Positions 24,849 through 32,892 of a stretch of DNA of 64,000 nt are shown piece after piece (the first letter of the stretch is position 1; each line of letters starts with the position of its first letter). The position numbers and the translations under genes are program-made. Under the pieces are notes generated by a model. The model searched no databases. It was not told the origin of the DNA and saw only the letters and a list, made by a program, of their open reading frames with translations. This stretch comes from Bacteroidia bacterium (GTDB lineage: Bacteria > Bacteroidota > Bacteroidia > J057): the NCBI GenBank assembly GCA_041391665.1, contig JAWKNO010000002.1, positions 1,364,001 to 1,428,000 on the forward strand. Reading direction: 5' to 3'.

Positions 24849-26918
24849 TTAGCTGATCGGCTTATCTTTTAGCAAAAGGATTACGCCTTCCAGGGAGAGA
24901 AAAACGACCGCGATGATAATAAAATATTTCCAAAGGGGGAACCCTTCTTTTTCGACCTCAATCTTCGATCTGATTTCGTCAGCCGAAGGCGGCAGAACTT
25001 CTATAAATGCCAACCCTCTTTTGCCGAGAAGTTCTGCCAGGGCCGACTGGCTGGCATAGGAAAGTTTAGACTCAAGGTCTGAGATATTAAAGGCAATTTT
25101 TTCGAGCAGTTTATTATCCTGAACGATGTCATAGTTGCCTTCGCGAATATCCATTTTCTCAAAATTCAGGGTAGTCGTTCCGCTCTGGGAGTATTGTTCC
25201 GGAGGTACAGATCTGCCTTCCGCATCCACCAGGTTGATCAGTGACTTTTGATTGGTACGGATACTTTTGGGCTGGTAAAATCCTATTTCCTGCCCTGCCT
25301 GAATATTCTGTGTCTGATTCATGATTTGGGTCGCCCGGAAGATCATGGGAGAAAATATGGTTTTTACATGAAGGTCCGTCCAGGCATCTCCGGGGAAAAG
25401 CGTAAATGTAAACATGAGCCCATTTCCAATGCGCGATTCAATCAGTATGGGCGCCTGGTTTTCAAGAGAAAGGATTCTGGTCTGGGCTGTGCTATTATTG
25501 AGTTGTACCGGATGATATCTGAAAACTTCCGGCGCATCAAACTCTACGTTATTTTGTTGCCGGGAAAAGACGCCTTCAAACAGTGGGTTTGCGAGATCCA
25601 CACGGCTCGCTTTTGCGCCCTGCTGGATATTAACTGCCGGTGCCATGGAACCAAAACCGACAGATTTGAAAAATTCATTAACCCCTGAGAGTGCCATATC
25701 ATCGCCAGGAAAAAACATAACACTTCCGCCTTCTTCAATAAACGAACGAAGTTTGTCGCCCAATCCACTGCTGATATCCTTTATACCGAGCAATATGATT
25801 GACCGGTAGGCCGAAGGTTCTTCTGCGGCAATGTTGCGGGCAGAAACAAATTTGGTATCAAACTGATCAAACAGCGATTCATACAGGAGCCTGATGTTGC
25901 GCGAATTTTGACCTTCTACAATTAATACCTTTTCCTTCTCTGGCACATACAGACTAAAATATCTGCGGTTATCGAAAGCGACAAAAGGATCATCCAGCTC
26001 AATATAACCGGAAAGCCACCCACTTTGGGCAGGGGTAAACGAAATATTGAGGGTAGATTCTGTGCCGGGATCCAGTGATTTGGTGTTGATCGCAGCCGCT
26101 TTTCCTTCAAGCATAACCCTGACGCTCAGGTCTTTTATCGGGTTTTCTCCATCATTGACCAGTTGCATCGACATGGATACAGGCTTGCCATTTTCCACGA
26201 TCTGAGACATGATTTCATGATCCCGGATGTACACATTTTTCTGCTTTCGGGTAGCGAGCGGTATATATTTAATCAGGAGCGAAGAATCATTCAGGTCAGT
26301 AGCCTGGCTGTCTGCCAACACGGTTGACAATTGAAAATCACTTAGCAGATACAGTTCTTTTACAGAATTGGAAGCCCTGGCAAATATTTCATCCTGGAAA
26401 TTCAGGATATCCCCCTGAGAGCGAATATTCTGGCTGATCTTCAGATCTTTTAATTGTTCGAGGGCTTCTTCCTGGCGGGAAAAATTAAAATTCAGCCGGA
26501 GATCAGAGGTCGTCATCAGTAAAAACTCATCCTCCCGGTTGTAGGTTCGGATAATGTTCCGGACAAGAGATAGCGCTTGCTGAAAGTATTCTCCCTTTTC
26601 ATTTCCGGCAGTCATGCTGTAAGAATTGTCAATCACAAGGGCAATCGAACGATTCCCCTGAAGCATCTGGTTATTTTTTGAAACAATCACCGGCCCTGAA
26701 AATGCAAAAACCAACCCTGCGATTGCCAGCAGTCGTGCCATGAGCAGCAACCATTGCCGGAACCGTACCCTGCGAACGACCGATTTTTTAACCTCTTTAA
26801 CAAAGGCAACATTGCTAAAGAGGATCTGTTTAGGTCGCTGAAGGTTGAAAAAATGTATGATAATTGGAACGGAAAGAGCTAAAAGCCCCCATAGTGCCCC
26901 CGGATTTAAAAAAGCCAT
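24849..26918 (-). CDS. BatA-domain/VWA membrane protein
   Basis: A 689-aa protein. N-terminal BatA-type module: FLNPGALWGLLALSVPIIIHFFNLQRPKQI with a membrane helix, then a second helix near residues 57-75. A von Willebrand A-like domain follows with an intact MIDAS-type motif (VIDNSYSMTAG). A long periplasmic beta-rich region contains a Rossmann-like segment (GQNSRNIRLLYESLFDQFD ... IEEGGSVMFFPGDD). A final membrane helix lies near the C-terminus (WKYFIIIAVVFLSLEGVILLL). Related proteins belong to the Bat (aerotolerance) group of Bacteroidota, but no MoxR or other Bat gene is adjacent. The frame extends 11 codons upstream of the chosen ATG. Confidence 0.87.
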   Translation of the reverse strand: MAFLNPGALWGLLALSVPIIIHFFNLQRPKQILFSNVAFVKEVKKSVVRRVRFRQWLLLMARLLAIAGLVFAFSGPVIVSKNNQMLQGNRSIALVIDNSYSMTAGNEKGEYFQQALSLVRNIIRTYNREDEFLLMTTSDLRLNFNFSRQEEALEQLKDLKISQNIRSQGDILNFQDEIFARASNSVKELYLLSDFQLSTVLADSQATDLNDSSLLIKYIPLATRKQKNVYIRDHEIMSQIVENGKPVSMSMQLVNDGENPIKDLSVRVMLEGKAAAINTKSLDPGTESTLNISFTPAQSGWLSGYIELDDPFVAFDNRRYFSLYVPEKEKVLIVEGQNSRNIRLLYESLFDQFDTKFVSARNIAAEEPSAYRSIILLGIKDISSGLGDKLRSFIEEGGSVMFFPGDDMALSGVNEFFKSVGFGSMAPAVNIQQGAKASRVDLANPLFEGVFSRQQNNVEFDAPEVFRYHPVQLNNSTAQTRILSLENQAPILIESRIGNGLMFTFTLFPGDAWTDLHVKTIFSPMIFRATQIMNQTQNIQAGQEIGFYQPKSIRTNQKSLINLVDAEGRSVPPEQYSQSGTTTLNFEKMDIREGNYDIVQDNKLLEKIAFNISDLESKLSYASQSALAELLGKRGLAFIEVLPPSADEIRSKIEVEKEGFPLWKYFIIIAVVFLSLEGVILLLKDKPIS

Positions 26919-26948
26919 TGCTGAATGTTGGTCTATAAAAGATTTATA

Positions 26949-26956
26949 CAAATATA
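26949..26956 (-). promoter_or_regulatory. -7 element for the BatA-like operon
   Basis: Minus-strand TATATTTG is a perfect TAnnTTTG, 31 bp before the ATG at 26918; the -33 region lacks a clear TTG. Confidence 0.5.
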
Positions 26957-27086
26957 ACCAGAAATGAGAAACCCTGCATTTAGTTTAAAGGGATTCGGGC
27001 AGGATGTGTGATATTTCTCAATATTTCGCAATAATAATCTGTGCAACTGCCCGTTGAATACCCACTTGACATTTACAATTTTCCAC

Positions 27087-27116
27087 TTGACAATGTGGAA
27101 TTTTATTCTATTTTTG
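27087..27116 (+). promoter_or_regulatory. Bacteroidota-type promoter for the DUF2795 gene
   Basis: TTG (27087-27089), a 19-nt spacer and TATTTTTG (27109-27116) match the -33/-7 consensus fully. Transcription would begin about 20 nt before the ATG at 27144. Confidence 0.75.
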
Positions 27117-27143
27117 CGACGATTTAAAAATAGGCATTCAACT

Positions 27144-27365
27144 ATGTATTGGACACTCGAATTGGCAACATACCTGGAAGACGCGCCATGGCCGGCTACC
27201 AAAGAAGAATTGATTGACTTCGCGAATCGCTCAGGCGCCCCGCTGGAAGTTGTTGAAAATCTGGATGAGCTTCCTGATGAAGATTCCCAGTACGAAAGTA
27301 TTGAAGAGATTTGGCCGGATTATCCGTCTAAAGAAGACTTCCTCTTCAATGAAGACGAGTATTAA
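27144..27365 (+). CDS. DUF2795 family protein
   Basis: A very acidic 73-aa protein (MYWTLELATYLEDAPWPATK at the start, IEEIWPDYPSKEDFLFNED at the end). It matches the short DUF2795 proteins found throughout Bacteroidota as single-copy genes; function unknown. The longer in-frame start 30 codons upstream would lie on top of the promoter, so the ATG at 27144 is used. It is 9 bp upstream of an ABC ATPase gene and probably cotranscribed. Confidence 0.85.
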   Translation: MYWTLELATYLEDAPWPATKEELIDFANRSGAPLEVVENLDELPDEDSQYESIEEIWPDYPSKEDFLFNEDEY

Positions 27366-27374
27366 CGGCGTTTG

Positions 27375-28073
27375 ATGATACAAGTCAAAGACCTGTATGT
27401 CGAACTCAATCATCAACCGATTCTTCGGGAAATATCCCTGGCTCTTGAGCCAGGGCTTCATTATATCGTTGGGTTAAATGGTAGTGGAAAAACTACTTTC
27501 TTGCGTTCTCTGGCAGGTCTTTTATCTTACAGCGGGTCTATTCAGGTAGATAGTCAAGAAGTATCCTCACTTCCTGCGCTACATCTCGCACGTCAGGTGG
27601 CTTTCGTGCAACAGCGACTCGACATTCCTTTTCGTATACCCGTATACGACTTTTTACTTACCGGCAGATTTCCCTATCTCAATTGGCTGGGATCCTATTC
27701 CTCTACTGATCATAAGATTGCCGGGGAAGTAATTCATACCTTGTCCTTGGAAAATTTTATCAGCCGGAGTCTCAACGAAATATCCGGCGGCGAGCTTCAA
27801 AAAGTCATGATCGCCAGGGCTTTGGTGCAGAAAACGCCAATCCTTTTGCTTGACGAACCCGCCCAATCTCTGGATCCCAAAAATAAAGCCTTTCTGTTTT
27901 CTTTTCTGCGAGCCCGGGCACTTACCGGCCAAACCATTGTTTGCACCACACATGATCTGGAGCCATTAGAAGATGAATCGGTATTTGTGACAGGTTTTAA
28001 ATCCGGGGAAGTGGTGTATTCAGGCGCAGGAGGTGATATACGAGACCAGCTGATGGCGGTTGTATATGACTGA
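27375..28073 (+). CDS. Orphan ABC ATPase, FecE/BtuD-like
   Basis: A 232-aa ATP-binding subunit with Walker A (GLNGSGKTT), the FepC/BtuD-type segment YDFLLTGRFPYLNWLG, the signature ISGGELQKVMIARAL, Walker B (LLLDEPAQSLDP) and the switch His (CTTHDLE). This subgroup normally serves iron-siderophore, heme or cobalamin importers, but no permease or binding protein is adjacent. The stop lies 1 bp from the convergent meaB stop. MeaB belongs to the B12-dependent methylmalonyl-CoA mutase pathway, so a cobalamin link is conceivable but only contextual. Confidence 0.87.
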   Translation: MIQVKDLYVELNHQPILREISLALEPGLHYIVGLNGSGKTTFLRSLAGLLSYSGSIQVDSQEVSSLPALHLARQVAFVQQRLDIPFRIPVYDFLLTGRFPYLNWLGSYSSTDHKIAGEVIHTLSLENFISRSLNEISGGELQKVMIARALVQKTPILLLDEPAQSLDPKNKAFLFSFLRARALTGQTIVCTTHDLEPLEDESVFVTGFKSGEVVYSGAGGDIRDQLMAVVYD

Positions 28074-28074
28074 G

Positions 28075-29067
28075 CTAGTGGTTTTTACTTTCTTTGAGCA
28101 GGATATTCGCCGCTTCTATTGGGGAAATTTTACTTGCCACTACCTCTGTCCGAAGTTTTTCCAGTTTGTTGACAATCGCAGGGTCGGTATAAAACGCTTC
28201 CAGGAGTTGTTGTTGAATAGCCTCATCAAGCCATTGACTGGCCTGCATGTTTCTTTTCTGCTCCCAGAATCCACGGGCAGTGGCAACTTTCCGGTATAAA
28301 AACAGCATATCCTGCACCTCTGCATACCCTTCCCCTGTGAGTGAAGAGCATGTTTTCAGGGCAGGTTGCCACTCGGGGAGGTCGTGGTGAAACAATTTTA
28401 CGGCCTGCGTAAACACCGCCATTGCCTGCCGGGCGGCAGAAACCATAAGGCCATCGGCTTTATGAATGACCAGACCGTCTGCCAGTTCCATAATGCCTCT
28501 TTTAATCCCCTGCAGCTCATCTCCGGCATTGGGCATAAGGAGTAGCAGGAAAAAATCGACCATCCCGGAGACACTGATTTCAGATTGCCCGACGCCCACG
28601 GTTTCGACCATGATGATCTCATAACCTGCCGCCTCGCAAAGGAGCATAACCTCGCGGGTATTGCGGGCTACGCCGCCAGGATTTCCGGAGGTGGGAGAGG
28701 GTCTTATAAAGGCATTGGGAGAAGCAGACAATTTTTCCATTCGGGTTTTATCCCCCAAAATACTCCCCCCGCTCCGGGTACTGGATGGATCTACAGCCAG
28801 GACTGCTAACCGGTATCCTTGTGAAAGGAGGAAGCTGCCAAATCCATCAATAAAGGTACTTTTCCCGACACCGGGAATCCCGGTAATTCCAATCCGGTAA
28901 GATTTTCCGGTATAGGGAAGGCAATTTCGGATCACTTCAGCAGCCAGCATCTGATCGCGGGGCAGTGTACTTTCGATAAGGGTAATCGCACGACTGAGCA
29001 TAAGCCTGTCGCCATTTCGGATACCCTCGGTATAGGTATCAGCCGATAAGCGGGAAGGCAGGGGCAT
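28075..29067 (-). CDS. meaB: Methylmalonyl-CoA mutase-associated GTPase
   Basis: G-protein chaperone that protects and reloads adenosylcobalamin in methylmalonyl-CoA mutase; 330 aa, normal length. Motifs: Walker A GITGIPGVGKSTFID, the switch segment VDPSSTRSGGSILGDKTRM, Walker B with VETVGVGQSE, and the base-specificity segment IHKADG. The mutase subunits are not in the window. It follows a lipoprotein gene by 5 bp. Confidence 0.95.
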   Translation of the reverse strand: MPLPSRLSADTYTEGIRNGDRLMLSRAITLIESTLPRDQMLAAEVIRNCLPYTGKSYRIGITGIPGVGKSTFIDGFGSFLLSQGYRLAVLAVDPSSTRSGGSILGDKTRMEKLSASPNAFIRPSPTSGNPGGVARNTREVMLLCEAAGYEIIMVETVGVGQSEISVSGMVDFFLLLLMPNAGDELQGIKRGIMELADGLVIHKADGLMVSAARQAMAVFTQAVKLFHHDLPEWQPALKTCSSLTGEGYAEVQDMLFLYRKVATARGFWEQKRNMQASQWLDEAIQQQLLEAFYTDPAIVNKLEKLRTEVVASKISPIEAANILLKESKNH

Positions 29068-29072
29068 GAAAA

Positions 29073-29609
29073 TTATTCTTTTTTAGGTAAAAGTGTGTCA
29101 ACGGGGGTAAGCAGAGAATCTATTATTACCGATGACATATTCGTATCTGCATGAAAACGAATATAGGTAAGGCGTAACATCCCGTGCCGTCCCTGTATGG
29201 TCAGTGCGAGGCTGTCTGTATTTCGGGTTTGAATTTCATAACGAAAAGAAGGAATCTGCTGCTCTTCGGGAATTTCCGTACCATTCTGAATGGCATACAC
29301 TTTGGCGATCCGGTCGCGGGACTTATTGACCAGCCAGTGCCCGGTACTGTAGTTGATTGTATCGTACTCCCTGAAAGTACCATCACGGTGCAAAACCAGA
29401 AACTGTGGATTGAGCGAGTCGGCATCATAAGTTAATCCCCCGTTGTAGGGATCATAGGTTTGGGAAAGTTTCCAGACAACGCTGTCAGCCAGCTTTTTTT
29501 TCCCGACGAGCAAAGAAGCCGCCTTTCTATTGCGGATAGCCTGCGTACTTTTATCGTGGCAGGACAGGAAGGGCAAAAATAAAATAAAAAAAATGGACAG
29601 ATGTCTCAT
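29073..29609 (-). CDS. Lipoprotein of unknown function, 178 aa
   Basis: A signal peptide with a lipobox-like LPFLSC is followed by about 155 residues with alternating strands (VVWKLSQTYDPYNGG, LVLHRDGTFREYD, STGHWLVNK, LRLTYIRF). The HRDGTF...GHW pattern resembles small lipocalin-type stress lipoproteins of Bacteroidota. It is the promoter-proximal gene before meaB. Family assignment is tentative. Confidence 0.65.
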   Translation of the reverse strand: MRHLSIFFILFLPFLSCHDKSTQAIRNRKAASLLVGKKKLADSVVWKLSQTYDPYNGGLTYDADSLNPQFLVLHRDGTFREYDTINYSTGHWLVNKSRDRIAKVYAIQNGTEIPEEQQIPSFRYEIQTRNTDSLALTIQGRHGMLRLTYIRFHADTNMSSVIIDSLLTPVDTLLPKKE

Positions 29610-29616
29610 TATCCGC

Positions 29617-29624
29617 TAATTTTG
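29617..29624 (+). promoter_or_regulatory. -7 element for the 29651 gene
   Basis: TAATTTTG matches TAnnTTTG, 27 bp upstream of the ATG at 29651; no good -33 is present. Confidence 0.45.
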
Positions 29625-29650
29625 ACCAAAATAACTATGTTTTTTAAGAA

Positions 29651-30193
29651 ATGGAACAAATTGCAGAAATCCTCGGTGAAGTATTGAAATATTCTATACC
29701 GGCAGTACTGGTCTTATTAGCCGTAAAGTTCACCAATGACTACCATACCCGGAGAAGCCTGATGAAAGAAGGACGGGAATTGCGCAAAACCACAATCCAG
29801 ACACATCTGCCCTTGAAGTTTTCGGCATACGAAAGGGCAGTTTTATTTTTGGAAAGGATCAGCCCCGAAAATCTCGTACCCAGAATAGGCAGCCAGGGAA
29901 AATCAGTCGGTCAGCTGGAAAGAGAATTGGTACACGAAATTTCCTCTGAATACGAACACAATCTTGTGCAGCAGTTATACATTTCTTATCAGGGCTGGTC
30001 TGCTGTGGTTCATGCCAAAAATGCAATGATAGAAGTCATCAGAAAAGCGGCATCAGAGCTTCCAGCCGATGAAAAAGGCCTGATACTGAGCAAGAAAATC
30101 ATCGAAATATGCGCAACATGGGAAGAACACCCAACGCACAAAGCCACATTCCTGTTAAAGTCGGACATCCTGAAAATTTTCAATTTCGAATAG
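29651..30193 (+). CDS. Membrane-anchored Bacteroidota protein (DUF7935-like)
   Basis: A 180-aa protein with one N-terminal membrane helix (residues 12-27) and a cytoplasmic alpha-helical domain. It is marked by LPLKFSAYERAVLFLERISPENLVPRI and EYEHNLVQQLYISYQGWSAVVHAKN, a pattern I associate with an uncharacterised Bacteroidota family. No catalytic residues can be pointed to. It lies upstream of dnaA with a 464-bp gap. Confidence 0.75.
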   Translation: MEQIAEILGEVLKYSIPAVLVLLAVKFTNDYHTRRSLMKEGRELRKTTIQTHLPLKFSAYERAVLFLERISPENLVPRIGSQGKSVGQLERELVHEISSEYEHNLVQQLYISYQGWSAVVHAKNAMIEVIRKAASELPADEKGLILSKKIIEICATWEEHPTHKATFLLKSDILKIFNFE

Positions 30194-30657
30194 AAATCGC
30201 TGAACCAATAGTTTTTAGCAAAAACTTGCTAAAAAAAGGTGCAAACTTTTGCAGGCCGATTCGGGAAAATTAAGAGTGAGGGTGAGAAATAGCATTCCCA
30301 AAGGGAGTAATTCGAATCATCGAAAAAAAAAATTTCTGAATAATCAGAATCTCACACTAATCCCCAATATTCGGTATAACTCTCTGATAAAAGGATAGTT
30401 AACAATATTAACCTAGTGTAAAGGTTCGTATGCATGCATACAAAAAATCTGCGCTGGAAGCGTTTAGAGAGGGTTTTTCAGGTAATAAACTGAGAATCAA
30501 AAAGATGTAAATATTTACTTGAACCGAAAAAAAAGGTTTTCAGACAAGTTTTTTTTTCGGTTTTTTTTCTGGAGTTTTATCCTTGCGCTGAAGATAAGAA
30601 TCTACTCTTTTTTTCGTTAAGGGTAAAGTAAACAAACAGATTTAGTAACGCCAGGAA
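30194..30657. other. AT-rich region upstream of dnaA with several palindromes
   Basis: No reading frame is supported. Visible structure: a perfect 10-bp inverted repeat TTTTTAGCAA/TTGCTAAAAA (30212-30235), GTTAA/TTAAC (30398-30412), a perfect 14-bp palindrome GTATGCATGCATAC (30428-30441), and a long A/T hairpin (30522-30562). I found no close match to the DnaA box TTATNCACA, so it is not called an origin. Confidence 0.5.
30522..30568 (+). terminator. Terminator-like A/T hairpin upstream of dnaA
   Basis: AACCGAAAAAAAA pairs with TTTTTTTTCGGTT across a 14-nt loop and runs into further T residues. It lies about 90 nt before the dnaA ATG, so it could end transcription from upstream or attenuate dnaA. 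Confidence 0.5.
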
Positions 30658-32091
30658 ATGACAACGACACACGTTGACATATGGAAAAGGTGTCTCCAAC
30701 TCATTCAGGAGGAGATCTCGGACCAAAGTTTCGACACTTGGTTCAAACCGATTAAGCCCATACGTCTTGATCAGAATGTACTTACCATTGAAGTTCCCAG
30801 CCAATTCTTTTACGAATGGCTGGAAGACCACTACGTAGCCATGCTAAAGCGGGCCGTTCGTGCTACCCTGGGTCCCGATGGAAGACTGGAGTATTCGATC
30901 GTGATCGAAAACAGTGTAAACAACGGCGCCTCCACCGTCAGAATGCCGGCATCTTCGCATCATCACAGTAATTCCACTCAAACCCTCAACAATCAATTGG
31001 ATGTAAACAGACCTATACCTAACCCCTTTGTCATTCCAGGTATTCGCAAATTCGAAGTCGACTCTAACCTCAATTCTTCCTATACTTTTGATACCCTCAT
31101 AGAAGGCGACTGCAATCGTCTTGCCCGCGCTGCGGGTTACGCTGTGGCCAATAAGCCGGGTATTACCGCCTATAATCCTCTTTTTATCTACAGTGGTGTC
31201 GGGTTAGGCAAAACGCACCTTCTCCAGGCCATTGGAAATCAGGTGAAAGAAACCAATCCGAGAAAAGCGGTCCTTTATGTTTCTTCTGAAAGATTTATCA
31301 ACCAGTTTGTAGAAGCGGTAAGAAGAGGCACCGTCAATGATTTTATGAATTTTTACCAGATGATTGATGTCCTCCTTGTCGACGACATTCAGTTTATGTC
31401 GGGTAAAGAAAAAACGCAGGATAATTTTTTCCATGTTTTCAATCACCTCCGCCAGTCTGGAAAACAAATTGTGCTGGCGTCAGATCGCTCGCCCAACGAT
31501 ATGGAAGGCATGGAGGAAAGGTTGCTCTCCCGCTTCAAATGGGGACTCAGTGCCAGTATGCAGGTGCCTGACTACAATACCCGCAAACAAATTCTGAAGA
31601 GTAAAATGTATCAGAATGGCATCGAACTTCCCGAGGAAGTGGTTGAATATATCGCCCATAATATCACCACCAATATCCGGGAACTGGAAGGTGCGATGAT
31701 CAGTCTGCTGGCTCAAAGCTCTCTGAATCGCAAAGACGTGGACGTTGACCTGGCGCGTTCCATGTTACAACATTTCGTAGATACGGTTACCAGGGAAATT
31801 ACCATTGATTCTATTCAGCAGATTGTCGGTGATCATCTCGATATCGAAGTAGAGCTCATGAAGGCCAAAACCCGTAAAAGGGATATTGTACAGGCCCGGC
31901 AGATCGCTATGTATTTTGCGAAAGAGATGACACAGCATTCTCTGAAATCGATCGGCTATCATTTTGGGGGAAGGGATCACTCTACGGTTATTCATGCGCT
32001 TCAGACAGTCAATGATCTCATAGCAACGGATAAATATTTTAAGCAGAATGTAAGCGAAATCCGCAAACGGATTTCTGTAGAAGTCAACTAA
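30658..32091 (+). CDS. dnaA: Chromosomal replication initiator DnaA
   Basis: A 477-aa replication initiator. Domain I at residues 1-80 (WKRCLQLIQEEISDQSFDTWFKPIKP), a short linker rich in His/Asn/Ser (about 85-130), an AAA+ domain from about 140 with Walker A (SGVGLGKTHLLQ) and Walker B (VLLVDDIQF), sensor residues in LSRFKWGLSA, and the C-terminal DNA-binding domain ending in GGRDHSTVIHALQTV, the signature that reads DnaA boxes. ATG start in a purine-rich context (CCAGGAAATG). Confidence 0.97.
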   Translation: MTTTHVDIWKRCLQLIQEEISDQSFDTWFKPIKPIRLDQNVLTIEVPSQFFYEWLEDHYVAMLKRAVRATLGPDGRLEYSIVIENSVNNGASTVRMPASSHHHSNSTQTLNNQLDVNRPIPNPFVIPGIRKFEVDSNLNSSYTFDTLIEGDCNRLARAAGYAVANKPGITAYNPLFIYSGVGLGKTHLLQAIGNQVKETNPRKAVLYVSSERFINQFVEAVRRGTVNDFMNFYQMIDVLLVDDIQFMSGKEKTQDNFFHVFNHLRQSGKQIVLASDRSPNDMEGMEERLLSRFKWGLSASMQVPDYNTRKQILKSKMYQNGIELPEEVVEYIAHNITTNIRELEGAMISLLAQSSLNRKDVDVDLARSMLQHFVDTVTREITIDSIQQIVGDHLDIEVELMKAKTRKRDIVQARQIAMYFAKEMTQHSLKSIGYHFGGRDHSTVIHALQTVNDLIATDKYFKQNVSEIRKRISVEVN

Positions 32092-32104
32092 TCCTACCTG
32101 GTCT

Positions 32105-32581
32105 ATGCGACTTTGGATCTACCTTTTTCTATTTGCAGGGTTGTTTGCCTGCAAATCATCAAAAAAAGCCTCAACACAAGCCGCTTTCCCTGAGGATTTT
32201 GAGTTGACGATTCAGAAAACGGGTTGCCACGGAAGATGCCCGGTCTATTTTCTTTCTGTCTCGGCCAATGGCGAAGTGCTGTACCAGGGCGATGCATTTG
32301 TGGATAAATTAGGTCGCTATAAAAAAGTACTCACCCAGGAAACACTTTTCGCCCTTGTCTCTGAACTGGAGCAGGCAAATTTTTGGGAAATGGAAGAAGA
32401 ATATAACAACCCGGCAGTCATGGACCTCCCTTCCGTCATCACAACCTGCACCATGAATGGCCGTACAAAAAAGGTCGTCAATCGTTTTGAAGCGCCGGAA
32501 ATCGTCTCTGCATTACAGGAAAAGCTAGACCACCTAATCGGTGATGGCGATTACCTCCCCGCTGAGAAATCAGAGAAATAA
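32105..32581 (+). CDS. DUF6438-type lipoprotein
   Basis: A 158-aa lipoprotein (signal LFLFAGLFAC). The mature domain contains GCHGRCPVYFLSVSANGEVLYQGDAFV, the GC.G.CP(V/I)Y motif of DUF6438, which has two conserved cysteines. Function unknown. The start is 13 bp after dnaA stops, and its TAA overlaps the ATG of the next small gene. Confidence 0.78.
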   Translation: MRLWIYLFLFAGLFACKSSKKASTQAAFPEDFELTIQKTGCHGRCPVYFLSVSANGEVLYQGDAFVDKLGRYKKVLTQETLFALVSELEQANFWEMEEEYNNPAVMDLPSVITTCTMNGRTKKVVNRFEAPEIVSALQEKLDHLIGDGDYLPAEKSEK

Positions 32582-32754
32582 TGAGTATGAAACGTATCAC
32601 CCGCAATGTCTCCCTTCTTCTGATCCTGGCTTTCCTTAGTGGAATGACCCTGTCTTCCTGCCGCATTCTCCGCGGAGATCCCCGCAAAAACTGCAACCAT
32701 CCCCAACATGGGCAGTATATGCTGGAAAAACGAAAAAAATCTACAGGCTTCTGA
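32581..32754 (+). CDS. Small lipoprotein, 57 aa
   Basis: An unannotated-size gene that starts at the ATG overlapping the preceding stop (TAATG), a second ATG being two codons on. Translation gives a basic N-terminus, a hydrophobic core (LLLILAFLSG) and LSSC as a lipobox, then a short polar tail with CNHPQHGQYMLEKRKK. Many Bacteroidota encode a comparable tiny lipoprotein with an N-P-x-H-G motif. The coupling to the DUF6438 gene and the complete lipoprotein signal support it as real. Confidence 0.68.
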   Translation: MSMKRITRNVSLLLILAFLSGMTLSSCRILRGDPRKNCNHPQHGQYMLEKRKKSTGF

Positions 32755-32807
32755 TTTCTTAGCGCTGATCATTGATTTTATGGTCAGTTTTTCTTTGCCT
32801 GAGTAAA

Positions 32808-32827
32808 TTTTTAAGCCTGTCTAAAAA
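32808..32827. promoter_or_regulatory. Candidate metal-repressor operator (inverted repeat)
   Basis: Perfect arms TTTTTA and TAAAAA flank an 8-nt centre (AGCCTGTC). It lies 37 bp upstream of the -7 element and 66 bp upstream of the fused metal-uptake gene. DtxR/MntR proteins bind AT-rich palindromes of this size, and a DtxR-like domain is encoded in this operon; the binding itself is inference. Confidence 0.35.
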
Positions 32828-32863
32828 AATCTTTAAGTAATTTTTAATATTTGGTTTTGTTTC

Positions 32864-32871
32864 TATATTTG
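32864..32871 (+). promoter_or_regulatory. -7 element for the metal uptake operon
   Basis: TATATTTG, a perfect TAnnTTTG, lies 22 bp before the ATG at 32893; the -33 position reads only TTT. Confidence 0.5.
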
Positions 32872-32892
32872 TGGCGTATATTTCTTCACAAT

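Noticed and set aside
30305..30330. TTCGAATC segment resembling a tRNA T-loop
   Set aside because: No acceptor, D or anticodon stem can be built around it.
32299..32307. Perfect DnaA-box sequence TGTGGATAA (TTATCCACA on the other strand)
   Set aside because: A single match inside the DUF6438 gene; about one is expected by chance in 64 kb on two strands, and no cluster is present.
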